A DNA stretch of 64,000 nucleotides from positions 505,501 through 569,500 of the forward strand of contig JACDQD010000102.1 of NCBI GenBank assembly GCA_019843655.1, written 5' to 3'. Positions 14,001 to 28,685 of this stretch are shown here, piece by piece. The notes beneath the pieces are model-generated. The model was given only the letters and a program-made list of their open reading frames with translations. It was not told the origin of the DNA and did no database searches. This DNA is from Lethocerus indicus (lineage: Eukaryota; Arthropoda; Insecta; Hemiptera; Belostomatidae). Numbering within the stretch: the stretch's first letter is position 1; each line of letters begins with the position of its first letter. A program made the position numbers and the translations under genes.

Positions 14001-17000
14001 GGGGGCAGATTGTACAGGCAGAAATTGGCGTGCGAGAAATAAGCCGTAAAATATCCCGAAAACCGATATCCGCCAAGAAGCAGGCCGGAAGTGTAAACCG
14101 TGCAGGAAGAATTGATGTAGACTCGGGTTGTATACATTCATAAATAAAATATTCTTCTTCGCAGACAGCAGTTGCGAAATAAAAAGAGGAAGTAGACACG
14201 TTTAAGTATGTACTCACTGCTTGTACTACAAACTGTATTCCAGATTTGAATGTCTACATCACATCTTCAAGATATATTTGGATGAACAAACAGGCCAAAT
14301 GTATCAAGTGTATAAGGCAAACTTGGTTTACAGTTCAAACTCGGGAAATTTCTTAAAATATGACTAATGCAGGTTGCCTCCATTCGTTATTCGGAAATAC
14401 CTGGGAACTACCAGCTTCAATATACTGCCAAGTACAATGTAAGTTTTAGATTTGAAAAAACATTTCTCAGATGTCTCAAGGGGTTTTTTCCTGTGGGAAC
14501 GTCTTGGAACATTACGTTTACATCCGTTGGAAGGTACCGGTCAGAATATAACACAATGCACACAACACGGGAAGAACGGATAGGGCGTCACTAGCCACGG
14601 GCAATTGTATAGATTGACGTGTATTACAGGGATATTAAGGGGGAAAGGGATTAGTCCGTTCGACATCCTCCCGGGACACGCCTACAGCGCATTCAGTCTC
14701 AGACTTAAGCTATTTTACTGAAGTAAAAACTCAGGACGTCTTCCGATCGGACACGCCCCGTAGTTGGGGGTTCACCTGTGGCGGATTTTACCCGCGAATA
14801 ATCCGATCAAACCCGCCTTGGGCGTTCAGGTAAAGCCCGAGAATTGGTGCCTATGCCCCCCCTCCCGTCACCCATCTATAGGGCTAATCTCCTCTGAAAA
14901 TATCAAGGCCTTTTCAACGACCCGGTGTTCTCTCTTCCCGTGTCCTCCCTGAGAAGGGTACTATTGCCATTCACTAATATTACATATATCCGGCCGACGA
15001 TATAGAAGGGACTTCGGGGGTAGGAAACAGCTGTATAAACGAGGACAATTGGAGGGTATAAGTTGACAGCTACTGATTTATTGTCAGCGCTCAAGATAAC
15101 TGTCTCCCCTGATTGGACATGCTCAAACTTGAAATAACAGCCTATCTGACCCCATTCTCTATCTTACACAGAACCTTTGCAGATTGGAAGTTGACAACCT
15201 TTGCTACTGTGGATGGTAGGGTACAAAACTGAAAATATCCATTCATATATTTAGCAAATTATTTTGGAACACCGGTTTATCAATTTTTATAATAATAATG
15301 ACCAATTTAAATCGAATGAAATTTAGGTTGCAGTGCTAATTCTGGTAGAATATGTTGTAATATTATTTTTATTTGATCGCTATTTGGTCTCGCATTTCGA
15401 TTCGGGAAGCACCGGAAATATTAATGCCGGGGCACATGTGCTCCGCTGTAGGGCGACAGCGTAGGCGGTAAAATAATACTAATAAGATATAGGACCCGCA
15501 AGAAGGCCGGCCAGATGTACAAACACTGGGAGGGCCCGGAAGAGGGGGCCCCGCAGTTCCATATTTGTCGGGACGCTAATTTCTGGACGTCCACACGTGG
15601 AACTAATGGTCCTTCGGCGTCCCCGAGAAATTCCTTTATGGGTGGGCGGCCGGCACTAGGGCACGCCCACACAGGAAGGGAAATGCAACGGCAGGAAACT
15701 GGGTTTTAGGTCCGACTGTAAAAACACGGTGACACAGAGAAACTTCCGCTCGGCTTTTCCCGAAAAATGTTGAACAATGCTGAAACTGAATAATTTGCTG
15801 CTCTTCCAATTTATAATCTGACCGGATTTTTACAATTAAATTTTATCTCACAAATAATTCAAAATACTACTACCAACAAACCCACTTTTTTTCAATTATA
15901 AACAAATAACGGATTATCCGTTACTTTTCGTTACTCTAGTTTGAAGGCAAAAGCATTTCGACATATATTTACCTACAATATTACAAATATTTACAGTAGG
16001 CGGTCCATCCGACCGTAATGTTACCGGATGCTTATAAAGGAACGCCTCTTTCGGCTACATTTAACCTAACACAAATTTCGCAGATTCCCCCATTTGACCC
16101 TATTGTCGGTTGTTGTGTAACTCGAACGCATAAAAATCACAATTTATTTTTGAGATATTTTCGAGCGCGTCTTCCGACACGACCGTACCTGGAGATCTTT
16201 CCGGCCCATAAAACGCGTTATACGAGCCAGCCGATAAAGGGCCTTTCGAACTGTGAGAGAGGGACGGTGTCGTCTCCGGTGAGAAGACATAATCGGATAT
16301 ATTGTACCGGCGGCTTCTTTCCTACCTTAGGATTTCGAGCCGGTAGGTTGTTCTCGGACAATGGACAATGGATGTTGGTGGTGGTGGTAGCGGAGCTTGG
16401 GGAGCTTCTGAAGCGACAATGAGCCCGGCTTTCGACGGGCAGCAAATTTAACGCCGATTCAGGTAGGACGGGACCGCCAGCTGTGCAAACACCACGAGGA
16501 CACGTTGGCTACTCTCTACCCGCCGACAATGGGCCAGAGATAGGAGGGGTGCCAGAAGAAAGGGAAATGTACACCGTCGCCTAAGTACGCTTTTCGGGTC
16601 GCAACGGCCGCCTCTATTCATGAATTTTCAAAAACGCCCCTGCCGATTCATACTTCGCCCCCGATTTCGGGTCTTTACGCCCACTAGTAATTGGCAGGGT
16701 ATAGCTTACAGTACCTCCTTTTTTTACCCAAATACTAAGTGTTGCATTCTTTTTTCTGCGACGGATCCATAGGACGAGTGAAATATTGCTACCCACTTGA
16801 AGCAATTTATTTCTGTTTGTGGAGTTCGTTTCTATTCGTTTTTCTTTACTATAGTGCCGCCACTAGAGCCATTTACAGTTTGGTCCAGGCTTTTGTCGCG
16901 TTCTGTATTGAATTCAATGAGGCGCATACTAGAATCTAACCGGAGATAATTTCACCAATGTTGCTACAACGTCAGATTTATTCAATGTTAAATAACATTC

Positions 17001-20000
17001 ATGCATACGCCATGTGAAGCCCTAGAGTACATATATTCATATATTTCTAATCTAGACTTACCTGGTAATACTTAATAATTTACCTTTATTTCATTTTATA
17101 TCAATCTATTTTTAATGAAAAGTTTGAAGAGAATGCTAGCTCGCATCCCCATTTGTAATTTTTGTCTGGGGCATTAGTGTTTTCTTTCAAATACCCAGTC
17201 AACTTGGATTTGTCATAAAAGAAACGACGCTAGGCAGTGGTCACGTAGGGCCCCAACCGAGCGGCCCTTTGTAAGTCTTCCGAACTCTTTCGGGGGCCTA
17301 CCTCTCCCGCGAAAACCACAAATCAACTTAGCATTTAAAATATATTCCGGAGTAATATAATTACCTCCGTTTTCGGTTTCCGTCCCCGAACCACCTCCCT
17401 CCCCGCCCCTTTGTAATTTCATTAACGGAATTAACTCCAAGTCGCAGCCAGCTCTTTGGGGTCTTCACCGCCTTTGTGCTTCACGAGTGTTTTTTTTTCA
17501 TTCTTCCCTTCTCGGGAGCTTCGTATCTGGAAAAGCTCGCCTGGACATAATCCGTTTAGTGGCCGCCTTTCGGAAGGGCCGGGGAAATTTCTGGAGGATC
17601 GGTTCTGTCCGGGCGGCCGTGTCCGAGATTAGCTTTCTGTATCGTCCGGTTAACTCCTACCAATTCATCCCAGACAGATTGTACAGAAAGCTCGTGTATG
17701 TAATACCCTGATAATAATGTAATCCTTTAATATCAATAGTTGTCCTCAATTTGTTGGCTTATCCCTCATTCAAAATAAATCTTGTACTTAGTGCGCCTAT
17801 TTTCTGTCATTTTTTAAAAATTAAATACACTCAATTTGTAACAATACCAGTCAATTTATATGAATGTGTAGAAACATTTTATTTAATTTTGTCAGTGTTG
17901 CAGGCCTCGTCCTGCACTCTTGTTTATCTTGCCCCGGTGATAATTTCAAATCGACCGCCGTCGGATCTTCTAATAGAAGAAAGTTAAACGACGACTATAA
18001 AAAATTCCGAGGAGAGGATACCGGGGCGGGTCGACAGTTATATTGCAAACTACCGTTTTAACATGGGGAATTACATAAGGGGCGGCCGCCGCCGGCAAGA
18101 AGCCCCTGCCAAATTAGCTGTTCTTGGCACCGCACGAATAAATATTTCCCTGCAGCGATTATAAGTCGAGAAATACAAACCAGACTTTTTTAACCTCAGT
18201 CCGAAAGCGCGTTACCTAGCGCCTGGCGTCTAGATCGGTCTACTGTTATTTCATGAACGTATACCGTCCCTATCTAGGACTATAACAACAGCAGAGTAAT
18301 TCAACTTCTTAACCGAAATCGGTGTTCATTCAAGAATACACTTTACTTGACTTGAAGCTCTTTAGACGGATATTTTGTTATTCCTATTCCGTACTCTGCA
18401 CTAATGCCTTACTCATGTGAGAGCTATTTTGAGAGTTACATTCTGTTCAAAGGGAAGCGTATTGGAATGTAAAACTGGCGACTTTATTGGTCCGCTTACA
18501 TGCTGTTAGGAACCATAGCAAGGCCACTGAACTTTCGTGGGACCGTGGTTTGGAACCCAAACAAGGTGTTTATATTGGAAGGCTCGAAATAAAACCAGAC
18601 CCCTGCGCACCTAGCAATGGTTCGTCTTGAAAACAGGAAGAAAACACGCTCAGAAAAATGAATATTTTATGTATCAATAAAATTATGTCTGAGCAGGACC
18701 AAGAATCAAAGAAATTAATCATCCGACGCCAGGATAAAACTTAATTCATAACAAAGGGCATATATTTTCCATCTTATTTCAGTTTTCAATTTGTATTTTA
18801 TTTAATAAGCCGGGTTATAATTCAAAGCATCGTTGGCAGGCTCCTTGGGGCTGTCTCAATATATTAGATACGCTCTCCTCCTGGTAGTCTCCTGTTCCAC
18901 GGTAACAATGCTTTCTCCCGGGTCCATCATTGAGAAATTAAAAACAACTTCACTGGGATGACCCATTTCGAGGCCGCCGCGGGATGCGAAGGGACATTTA
19001 TCAAGGCGGCCGACCTGGTCATGGAGTAGAGCCAAAATCAGAATTAATTTTCTAGACGTTTTAATCTGTTATTCTAAGGCCTAGGACCTGTACAAACAAC
19101 GCCGTAAAGTCCAATTTATTGTTGCAGTTTGACAAATACAATAAAAGGGGGTAATTAATATGATATACGCGCTCCAAGCAAGGTGGATAAATTTAGTTAA
19201 TCTATTTCATTCTGAAATTTTGAAAAGTTAACTTTGTGCATTAACGTTCTTGGCATTCCTTAATATATTCTAAAATCTTGAATTCATAGTGCATAAAGTG
19301 TTTTAATTCCCTGTTTTCGATTAACTTTTCGAATAAGAAACTCAGATACTCGCTTGGTTCATGGGATTGTGTTTAGGCGTGATATGAACGTTTTTATTTT
19401 CGCTGTAGCATAAAAGTCTCCTTGATAAATGAAACTCTGAAATAAATGGAATATCTAGAATCATGAGCGGGATTTGGATATAATCATCGAAATTTAAAGA
19501 AGTATTATTCTAAGGAACCAACTCATATTATACATTCAACTAAAGTATGGAGCTGCCCCTGAATAGTTTCCTTCTGCAGTTGTATACCTTCAGTTGCTTA
19601 TAATTAGTGTTTGTTTTTCAATCTGTTTCAATGTGAAAAATGAGTAAATTTATATAATTTAATGATACACATTTATAGGAATTAAGGGAATAATCCGTAA
19701 TGTATCTTTTCGTTTTATGCTGTTTGCCTACCGTCGAGAGTCGAGCTCAGCAAATATTGCAGTTCTGAGAACGTCAGCCGCTCAAATGTTCTTTCCCCCT
19801 CCCTCAGAACTATTGAAATAAAAATCCTCTTTCTCTTCAGTCCGCGAGGTAATTACAATTGATAATTATTTGCAGATAAGACCCCGTGGAGTTTTTGTCT
19901 CTCGGTCTCCTGTTCGTGGCCGTAATGGGGTTCCATAATTAAAAATCCGGTCTAGAGTCAAACTAGGGCTGGGGGGGGACACCCTCACCCCCTTCCACGA

Positions 20001-20039
20001 GTTGAATGAATTAGCTAAATGGGTCGCATCTTTAATGCG

Positions 20040-20120
20040 GTCTCTCTGTCTCTCTCTGTTTCCCTCTTTCCGTCCCTCCCGCCCTCTTTCTCTTTCCTAT
20101 TCTACCTTCAATTCTCTCTG
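20040..20120 (+). repeat. Pyrimidine-rich (CT-dominated) low-complexity tract
   Basis: About 80 bp of interrupted TCTCTC, TTTCCC and CCCTCCC units. It ends without an AG-bounded exon, so it is recorded as low complexity, not as a splice site. Confidence 0.85.
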
Positions 20121-20492
20121 GTACTCTCCTTCCCGAATTAGATTAAACCTGTTCGTAGGGGCGGTGGTCTGAGTTTGAGGTCCCCCGCCGAGGACACGCA
20201 ACGTTACATGCCTAATGGTTCATGAGCTCGCCGGCAGATAGATCAGTGCTCGGGCCGAACTTACCGTGACCGACGACAAAGTCGGCGACCGTTCGGCCTT
20301 GTCCTTGTAATTTAAGTCCTGTCTTTACTTTTATCGACATTCGCACAATCCATTGTCGCCATCTTGTATACACAAAAAAAACTCTTTCTGAATGTATCGA
20401 TCATACAGAGTGAGACTTTTTGTTTCGATGGCCGGTATTATATTTTCCATCGACAGACTACAGCAATACCTTAACAATCTACTGAGGTACTA

Positions 20493-20526
20493 ATGCATGC
20501 CCCTTGCCAATTCACCGAGTAAGTAT
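20493..20526 (+). promoter_or_regulatory. Orphan strong 5' splice-site-like sequence after a short ATG frame
   Basis: ACCGA then GTAAGTAT at 20519 matches the 5' splice consensus well. An ATG at 20493 gives eight codons plus two bases up to it, with an in-frame stop 19-21 bases upstream. No upstream acceptor or coding bias is visible. It could be the donor of a noncoding or short first exon, or a decoy in a long intron. Confidence 0.15.
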
Positions 20527-21832
20527 ATTTTAAACCGTTTATTCCACAGAAGCACATTCCTTACTATCATCTGGACGTATAACGATACCCTTTTGTAACG
20601 ATACTCATTTGTACGATTTCTCTAGGTCGTTTAATGAAACGGTTTCGACTTCCCGACAATGAGTATTATAGTATGGTATTGGTTAAGTATTTTCTCATAA
20701 TTTCTTTATTAATGAATTAATTTTGTTGTATCATAATATGAGACGAAACGTTTTAATCGAAGAAATAACTTTTCCTTTAAAATAACTTAAGGTCTGGCCC
20801 ATCTCGAAGATTCGATGACTGCGGTTTTGTGCGTGCGAATACAAACCAATTGGGAGGAGTGGCGGCGGTTCCCCACTCGGTATCATGGCCCCTGCGAGGG
20901 CTTAATCTACCGGCGCCTGTCTCTATTTATTTCCGTCAGAAAGTTGTCCCAACTAAGTTTTCTCGGGCTATCGAAGTTTTCCAAGTATTTCTTCCACTTT
21001 TTTTCTTCTTCTCCTCCCATACTTCACCCCCTTCTACCCCTTCTCCGCGGGCAGACTACTCCAACTCCGTAATTCGCAATGACAGTTGTCGAGTAATGAA
21101 AAGTTTACCCGCGTTTGAAAGGAAACTGCTCTTCTGTTCCTTCGCGGTTTGGAATTTTACCAATTCTATTGGATTCTCGATGTAGCGATAAGTTGACAAA
21201 CTGGATAGCGCACATCTCACGAGTAATAAGCACATATTCATTCAAATCAACTTATTTATTTATATTTTTTTTGCCACTGATTTTTTTAAGAAAATTTTAT
21301 TTTATATATTTAAATATTCTATTGAAATTATTAAGACGGCCATTTGTTAATGTGACAATTTATGCAAAACTCACGACATATACAAATATTTGTTTATAAT
21401 TATAAGGTCCAAATAAGAGCGTCATGCTAGACCACTAAACAAAAATATACTAATAGCCATTGGTCAAAACTAAGACCAGTTTCTGAATTTCGTTATCATC
21501 AGTAGCACTCTTTTGGCATGCAATAACTTTTAGTAACAGTGCAATCGTAGTGCCAATAGTGATATACTGAGGGAATCATAGGTATGATAAAATTTGAAAT
21601 TGAGGTAGCAAATTAGTCAGTGGAAACAGTAGACGGCAAGAGTAAACTTGAATAGATCGCATCGACTGATAAATGATATCGGGTAGATTGTAATATTGGA
21701 AAGGAGTACAGCTGGGCCAGAGTGCAATCGGTGGCAGGCGGGTGCCAAAATGCGGGCCCGGGTCTAGCGTTGGTAGGGCGATATTGGCGGCTCGCCCGGC
21801 TCTGGCCGGTTCCATTCGGCCGCTCGCCTCAG

Positions 21833-21951
21833 TCCGTGCCCTACCTCCGCCCGGGGGCTATGCTCGTCGACCGGAACCCCACACGGAGACCGCCCGAGGA
21901 CCCGGAGGCCGCCCATCCGGGGAAGGAGGACGGCGATCTGCCGGCACTCGG
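21833..21951 (+). CDS. Candidate preceding exon of the teneurin cytoplasmic domain (partial CDS)
   Basis: A GC-rich island is open in one frame for 39 complete codons and two bases. In this frame about 88% of third positions are G or C, against about 82% of first and 55% of second positions, which is the profile expected of coding sequence here. The predicted peptide is hydrophilic and Pro-, Asp/Glu- and Arg-rich (MLVDRNPTRRPPEDPE in the middle, GDLPALG at the end), as expected for a cytoplasmic linker. The donor is CTCGG then GTAATT. The exon ends after two bases (GG), and the transmembrane exon at 35966 begins with one base (C), so joining them gives Gly and continues into its Gly run. The 5' boundary is least certain: CGCTCGCCTCAG is a mediocre acceptor, the frame is open upstream to at least 21722, and an ATG at 21859 could be an alternative start. 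I recognise no conserved teneurin motif in it. Confidence 0.42.
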
Positions 21952-24900
21952 GTAATTGGACCTGATGTTTTACAAGCACCGTTTATTGGGCTCGGCTTTC
22001 GGTCTTAAGCTAGACCCGTAGCGTAGGGCACATATCCTTCCGACAGGATTGGCACACGAGATGCGTAAGTGCCTCAATGTAATAATTAGGGACGGTGAGA
22101 AACCGATACCGGTCTACCTTAAGGCGAAATAGACAAGAATTATCGTATCCGAACAGCATCACCTCGAATTAAAGTGCCTTTTCCTACCGGAGTTATGTTA
22201 TCTAGGTGCCATATAATTTTAATTGCCGCCACTTTATTATTCTGTTATAACAAATAGAACATTTTTCCTACACAGCATTATACTTTACGATTAATTATTT
22301 TCCATTATGTACAAATTAATATATTTCATTCATATCTACGCCTGTTTAATGACACAATTGGAATTACAACAATGATTGTTTGGATCTGCATAGTACATTC
22401 AATTGTGTTACTATGGTGGATGCCCAGTTGATTTGTTTAATATTGTGTAAACTAACGATTCCTTATTCTAGACGTTTGCTATTTGGTTGAGATGCTTATC
22501 TTGCTCTTGATAGCCTAAGGGCTCAAGGATCTCGAATAACCTTCTCTGAAATCCAGAACGGAATAAACTGTAATAGGAATCGATTGTACGTAGGGAATTT
22601 AAGGAAAGATTACATTTGCGAACGAATACTTAAAACCATCCAGAATTTCGGAGTACAGAATTGAACAAATCGTCGGGGAAAAAAACTACAGACAAAAAAG
22701 CGACCTAAGCTAAAAAGAGAAGTGATATACCGGGCTCTTAGTGACATTTCCGATTCTCATCATAGGCAGAGAGTAGGTCCCCTGGGATTTATGGGCCCCA
22801 TCCGGGGGAACTTGGAGGAGTGGGTTCGGGGGAGGTCCTCCTCCTTATCCGTTCTCGGAAACAAACCGTAGGAAACGTCGATAAGGGGGAAGAAACCTGT
22901 CCTTTTTCCCGATGTTAACACACTGTGGGGGGACCCCCTATTTCGTGAACCTTTCTGCGCGGTTTATCAGATCTGTACTGAACGGCCTCATATAACGCCC
23001 CCTATCCACCCGCTCGCAATTCATATTTATTATTCTCATCGACAAATGCATCCAATTCCTTTAGCTCAATTCGCTCGATCTTAATAATCGATTAGGCTTT
23101 TTCAAACAATGAATCGGCCATTAACACCTGCATACTGTTTCAGAAAGAGAAAATATTTCGATCAACGGAGCTCTCAATAGTTCCAAGCTCCAGGATTTAA
23201 TTTAATTACATACTCGGGAATAAAAAAATATATCCTAATAGATGTCCTATTTTTGTTACTCGCCGTTTTAGTGTTTTCATCCCCTATAAACACTATTCCT
23301 GAACTCAGTCGATTTTCTACAGTGTTCCCGACTTGTAACACCGGTCTCATTAACATAGACGCCGCATATTCCCGCTCGTTTGCCCTTTACGAGCCCCCCA
23401 ACAGACAGCATAAAACGTTCGGCGCCCTTATGCGATCGTCCACTTGTCATCAATGGCCCGTCAACGGGGATATCAATCGGATCTGTGTTGTTTCAAATCC
23501 AATCTGTCCTCGCGTAAGGGTAGGGCTTCGGGACTAGGGTCCCGGGTTTAAGCCCCTCGCTAAGTACGTTGAGTTAGGTTAGTGCTCTCAACTGTTGGGC
23601 AACTTCCTCTTCACAGTGTCCCCTACCACCCGCCCCCAAGGGGACTCGGGTGACAAGTTTTAGTGGGAACTGAATGAAGACCTGATATCTGAATCCGATT
23701 CATCGTTGTAAATTCATGTCCTACAAAGCTCACGAAAAATAAACCACACATATTACCGTCAGGGCATTGGTCGTTGTAAACCTCTGGATGAAACCTCTGG
23801 ATTTTTAAATATTTCCATGCGCAGTGTAATTAATATAAAATGCTGATTTGTTATATGTAAACCTAAAGTCAACATACATACAGAGATTAACTTCAATTCA
23901 GCAAATTTAATTTCAGAATGATACCACACAAAAATCAGATTATCTATGAGAGGGCAGAACGGGAACATAATATACAAACCCTATTCCCTGTGTTATCCGA
24001 CCGATGGTTTTATTTGACGAATGGTCTGCAATATAAGAGCCGGTCCTGTTTCACGCGAACCGTATATTCCAATAGGATTTAAACCGAAATTGAAATCCCC
24101 CGACAGATTTGAGCCTCAAGTTGAGCGTGAAATTTCATCGGTGTTGGCCGGGCCGTGAAAATGGAGTGAGGGCTACACTAGGCGGGGACATGATAAATTT
24201 GGAGAACAGACGGAGCTCTAAACAGCCGGTCGAATGGAAATGGACCGACAATTGATTTCGGTGTTTACAGCGCTGCCCTTGACACGACTCTAGAGGGTGG
24301 GAAAACAAACAACATTTTTGACCACTCTTGTTATAGTATATCCATTAATTAGTGACACAGTCTTATCGGTAAACGCCAGTCATTAGTAACACAATGACAA
24401 TGTAGATGCTTCATCGACAGCTGCATTAATAACCCATTGAGGACGGTGAGGATAATTAATACACAGTGGTTATCTTACATGAATAATCTCAGGAAATTTT
24501 TGTTTATTTAGTACTGTTTCTGGCTCTCCTGAATATTGGGAATTAATTACAGCATGCCAGGTCATTCATTTAATTATTTTGTTCCATCTTATCGCAGGTT
24601 GTAATGTGCACTTAACGTTTGGATACCCTGTTCTTCATCTAAGCAACAGTCGTGGGCTCCAAATACCCACTGAAACCTCAAAGGTCAACCAGAGAAACCG
24701 TCCCAAACTCGAAACGTCAGGAAACGGACCGAAGTTAAACCCCTCCGGAGAAAGCGGTAGTCTCAAAATGTAATTACTCGGCCAAGGCACCCACTCCCCC
24801 CCCCACCACTCAGTCTGCGTGGCCCAGGAATACATTTTCTCCCCTCTCGGTTTTTAAATTGGATTTAAAATAAAATTTCCATAAAATAATTTTCCAACCC

Positions 24901-27900
24901 AACTTTGATTATTAAATAATCCTCGATAATAAAACCGCTAGGTCGCGGGCCGGGGGTGCGGGTCCCCCTAAAATTTAAGTCGGGGATTGGCCTGGACCGC
25001 GTGGAAAAGTTGGGAATAAAAATACAGCCCGAGAATCTCCGCCCTCTCCAATTGGACGCTTAAATAAACGATTAAAATTTGCCCAGATAAGAAGATAGGG
25101 TTTACATTTTGATTTGGGCCAAATGACTTTTTCCGGGAATAAATAATTGGGGTTTTATCGTTCTTTTATCTCTCGGCTTTAGATTTCAGCCTTTATATAT
25201 CGCAAGAAGGAAAGATACACTTCTTATTTTCCGCTTTATCCAAAAATAACCAACCGCTCTTAAAACTGTCAATTGTTTTCATAAAACCCGTATAATGAAA
25301 ACATTCTTTTAAATAAAGTCGATTGTCCCTCCTCTTAGTGCATTATCAATACCATTCTTGTAATTTTTCGAATTAATGGTTAATTAATTTTTCGAATGAA
25401 AATATAGCCAAGTAGTATTCAGTTTGTAGTGTAAAAGTACATTTACGAATTCTCATAGTTGATGAATGGGAAAAGGTGGATTTTCGATTATCAGTTTATA
25501 CTTCATACTAAAATATGAGTTAACATCCCAGTTTGGCACGCTATTGGCCTAACTGACCTAAGTATCCGGACCGTGGTAGACAGTTATATCATATTAGATG
25601 GGAGGAGATAAGTGCCTGACCGAAAATTACCTCTACAAGCATGAGACGGCTAAAGCTTCAAAACAATTGGCGTCATGCACAGCAGTCTGCAATTGGGGTA
25701 GTTCACTGTACCGGCTCTGTATTCTGAAAGACATTAATTGGTCGTCTATATGTGGGCGGTAGTACCTCGGGGCAGAGGTGGGCAGGTGACATCTGTCAAT
25801 TATTACTCGGTACACATGCCTTCTATACTACATCAATTTCAACAACAAGTCCCCCTCCCCCGCAGGACTTAGTCATAAGTTGCTACTCCTAACGCAACGT
25901 TTGACTGAGGGTCACTATGGTTTCTTACCGAGCTCCTGAATTACTCAGTCCGTAATTGGAGCCGTTGCGTGGGCCGTCGCGAACGTGTGAAAATTTAAAC
26001 ACTGGAATATTCAAGACCGAGTCCCCCTCCCTTAGTTATTAGCCTTCGCTATTAGCGGTAATCGCTGTAACGGTGCATCGTTGGAAATTCATGGGACTTG
26101 TAACCGACGGTTGGGACGTGTAGGATAAAAATACCGTCCTCGGTACACGCGTAATAAAACAGCCGTTAATTGTAGTACGCGTTAATTAATTATTCAATAC
26201 TGGCGCAAAAATATTCAAAACATTATTGAAAATGAAGAATTTGAAGTAAGGGATCTGTTAAAGTAACGAATTTAACTATAATTAATAAATTTACTTGTTT
26301 ACTCTAATGTCACACACTTAGATTCGGTTACCAACCATGATCCTTGATCTTTATACTATAGGATGAGATAATCTGCATGTTTATACGGACTTTCAATGTT
26401 TCTGAAATTTCAGATGGTCCGTCAGGTTTACATAAGAATACTTTACATATGAAGAACTCCGTGTCTCCTGTTCAACTGGCGTTAACGTTCGAAACGTTTT
26501 TTTTCATTAAAAAAATATTCACTTCCCTCCTCCCCCACTTCCGTCTTGTGTTTTCGTTTGTACTCCCGTTCTCGGGATTTATTGGGATCTTCCTCAAGGA
26601 ATAAACCAAACAAAATAAAAAATAAAAAGACACGAAGGAATATTTAACTGCTGGAGCGGGGATTAAACTCTTGTGAAACAAAGTGTCTCTACCCCCTCAG
26701 AACTTTTAATTCGGTCCGGCTTTAATTTCTGTGCCCGAAACTCATTTCAGAAATACATCCTTCAAGGACCGAGAAATTCGTCGACGGAATATATTTTTTT
26801 AGTCCTTACTCTTGTTAATATATGTGTGTATATTCTAAATACATACTCAAGAAATGATACTTTTTTCTTATAAGCTAGAAACGGTACTAAATTATATGTA
26901 ATAAAAACCTTGAAGTACAGCACGAATAATAAATTAATTGCGCTCCTTTCTTTGTGATAGCCTTCTATAAAACGTACGTTTCGTTACGAAATATGAATGC
27001 TTACGAACAGCAATACCAATAACAAAAGGGGTTGAGACCCTGCCCGTTATAAGATAAGAAAACAGAAATAAGATTGTAAGGAACACAAAGATGGGGCTAC
27101 TACATCCATATTTGAACAAACTGAGAAGACATATATCACGCGCCAGTTGAGGTAGCGTTACTTCTGATTCTGCGATGCTAATTTATTGTTTCCATTAAAG
27201 AGGAATTACTGCTTGAGGTGGGATAGGAGCCAGAAAATTCAGAAAATCGTTTTTAAGTTTGTTCACTGTTCAATATCCACTATCCTGCCTGTCGGCGTTT
27301 AGCCTCGGCTATTACTAGGCATTTCTTTTCTCGAATATAATCTCCTTACATGTCCGCACGTACATTTCGATGGTGATAGGCAGGCACGCACAGCTAACTC
27401 CGAACTCTGGTCCGGGACTTCGAGGTTGTCATTTCCCACGGGCCTATGAACAATGTATTGAAACCGATTGCCGACATGCGAGCCCCTTGCAACTGGTAAA
27501 CGCCGTTGAATATTTGACCGGCCCTCCATTATTCCCGGACTTCCGTTCCTGTACGTGAATAACTGTCACGGATACATATCAATTATTGAAATATCATATT
27601 ATGATCGGATTTAATGAATACAGGACGAAAATTATCGCAAAATACGCCGGATAATACCCAAGCGACATCAGACGCTCCATTAGGTGCTGAAAATTATTAA
27701 TTTATTAGTAGACCAATAATTATTACAATCAAACTGACTAATATGTGCTGCGTATGTTAGTGTTGTGTCGTGAAATTATATTTTCAGTCTAGATATTTCC
27801 AAATTTTGAAATCAAACCTTTGGTTTTATCTAATTGCAGGTTATATATTTTCTTTTGGAGAATGTTCAATTTTCTTTCGTTGACAAGAAGTAGAGGATAA

Positions 27901-28685
27901 TTTCAATAAACCTGAGGTAAAACAGTAAGAAAAGTAAGGCAAACGGCGGTTCAATCTGCGGTTTCTTTGCGCGTCCCTCGGATTCGGACTTTCCCGAAAG
28001 AAGAGAGAGAGAGACAGTGGCTCAATTAAAATATATCTTCGGAATTTCTCAGGGGGCGCTCTCCTGTTCCGGGGGTAGTAGTCCACCCTCCAGCCGCGCT
28101 ACAAAGCCCAGGCGAATACACAGATGGCCGCCATTTTGGCGGCCCCCACAAAGGGGAAAAAAACCCCGTGCTGCGGCGGGGGCTGTAGATTCTTCTCTCG
28201 ACTTTAATTAAAACTTTTTCATCTCACTTTGCGCCCCCAAGCGCTGGCGCCGGCCCTCTGCCACTTCTCGCCGTCGCTGCACCCCGCCGTCGCTCCCGGA
28301 AAAATTTAAATGAATATGAAACACACGCGCGTTTTTTTCCCCTACTCATCCCCCGCCCCGCCCCCACTTTACCGAAAAACCGGAAAATGAATGGAACGCG
28401 GATATTAACACGTTCGGGAGAATATTAAAATTCCCGCGACACGACCCCCCCCCCGAACCCCAACCCCTCGTCCCGTCTCTCTCAAATATTTGCTGATATT
28501 GTTTAACCACTTGAATTTTCCCCGACCGCCGATTCGCGGGGTAAAAAATTTTTCAGCGGGATGTCGACAGCGGTGGAAAAAAATGTCCGCGCGATTCGAG
28601 AATATTTGGAAAATCGCGAACATTTCATACCGCACACATTTTAATAATTACACAATAACCTCTTTTAAAATAATTTAGGCGACCG

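Larger units (their letters stand above)
9098..21832 (+). other. Noncoding: upstream intron or 5' region, no gene recognised
   Basis: This is a long stretch without a supportable exon. AT-rich zones include about 9270-10140 and 19240-19720; GC-rich patches include about 10240-10430 and 15490-15680. It holds a short CT microsatellite, a CT-rich tract and a 10-bp hairpin, listed separately. A 132-residue plus-strand frame at 13262-13660 begins at TTG, has no recognised domain and no coding bias I can defend. Confidence 0.6.
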
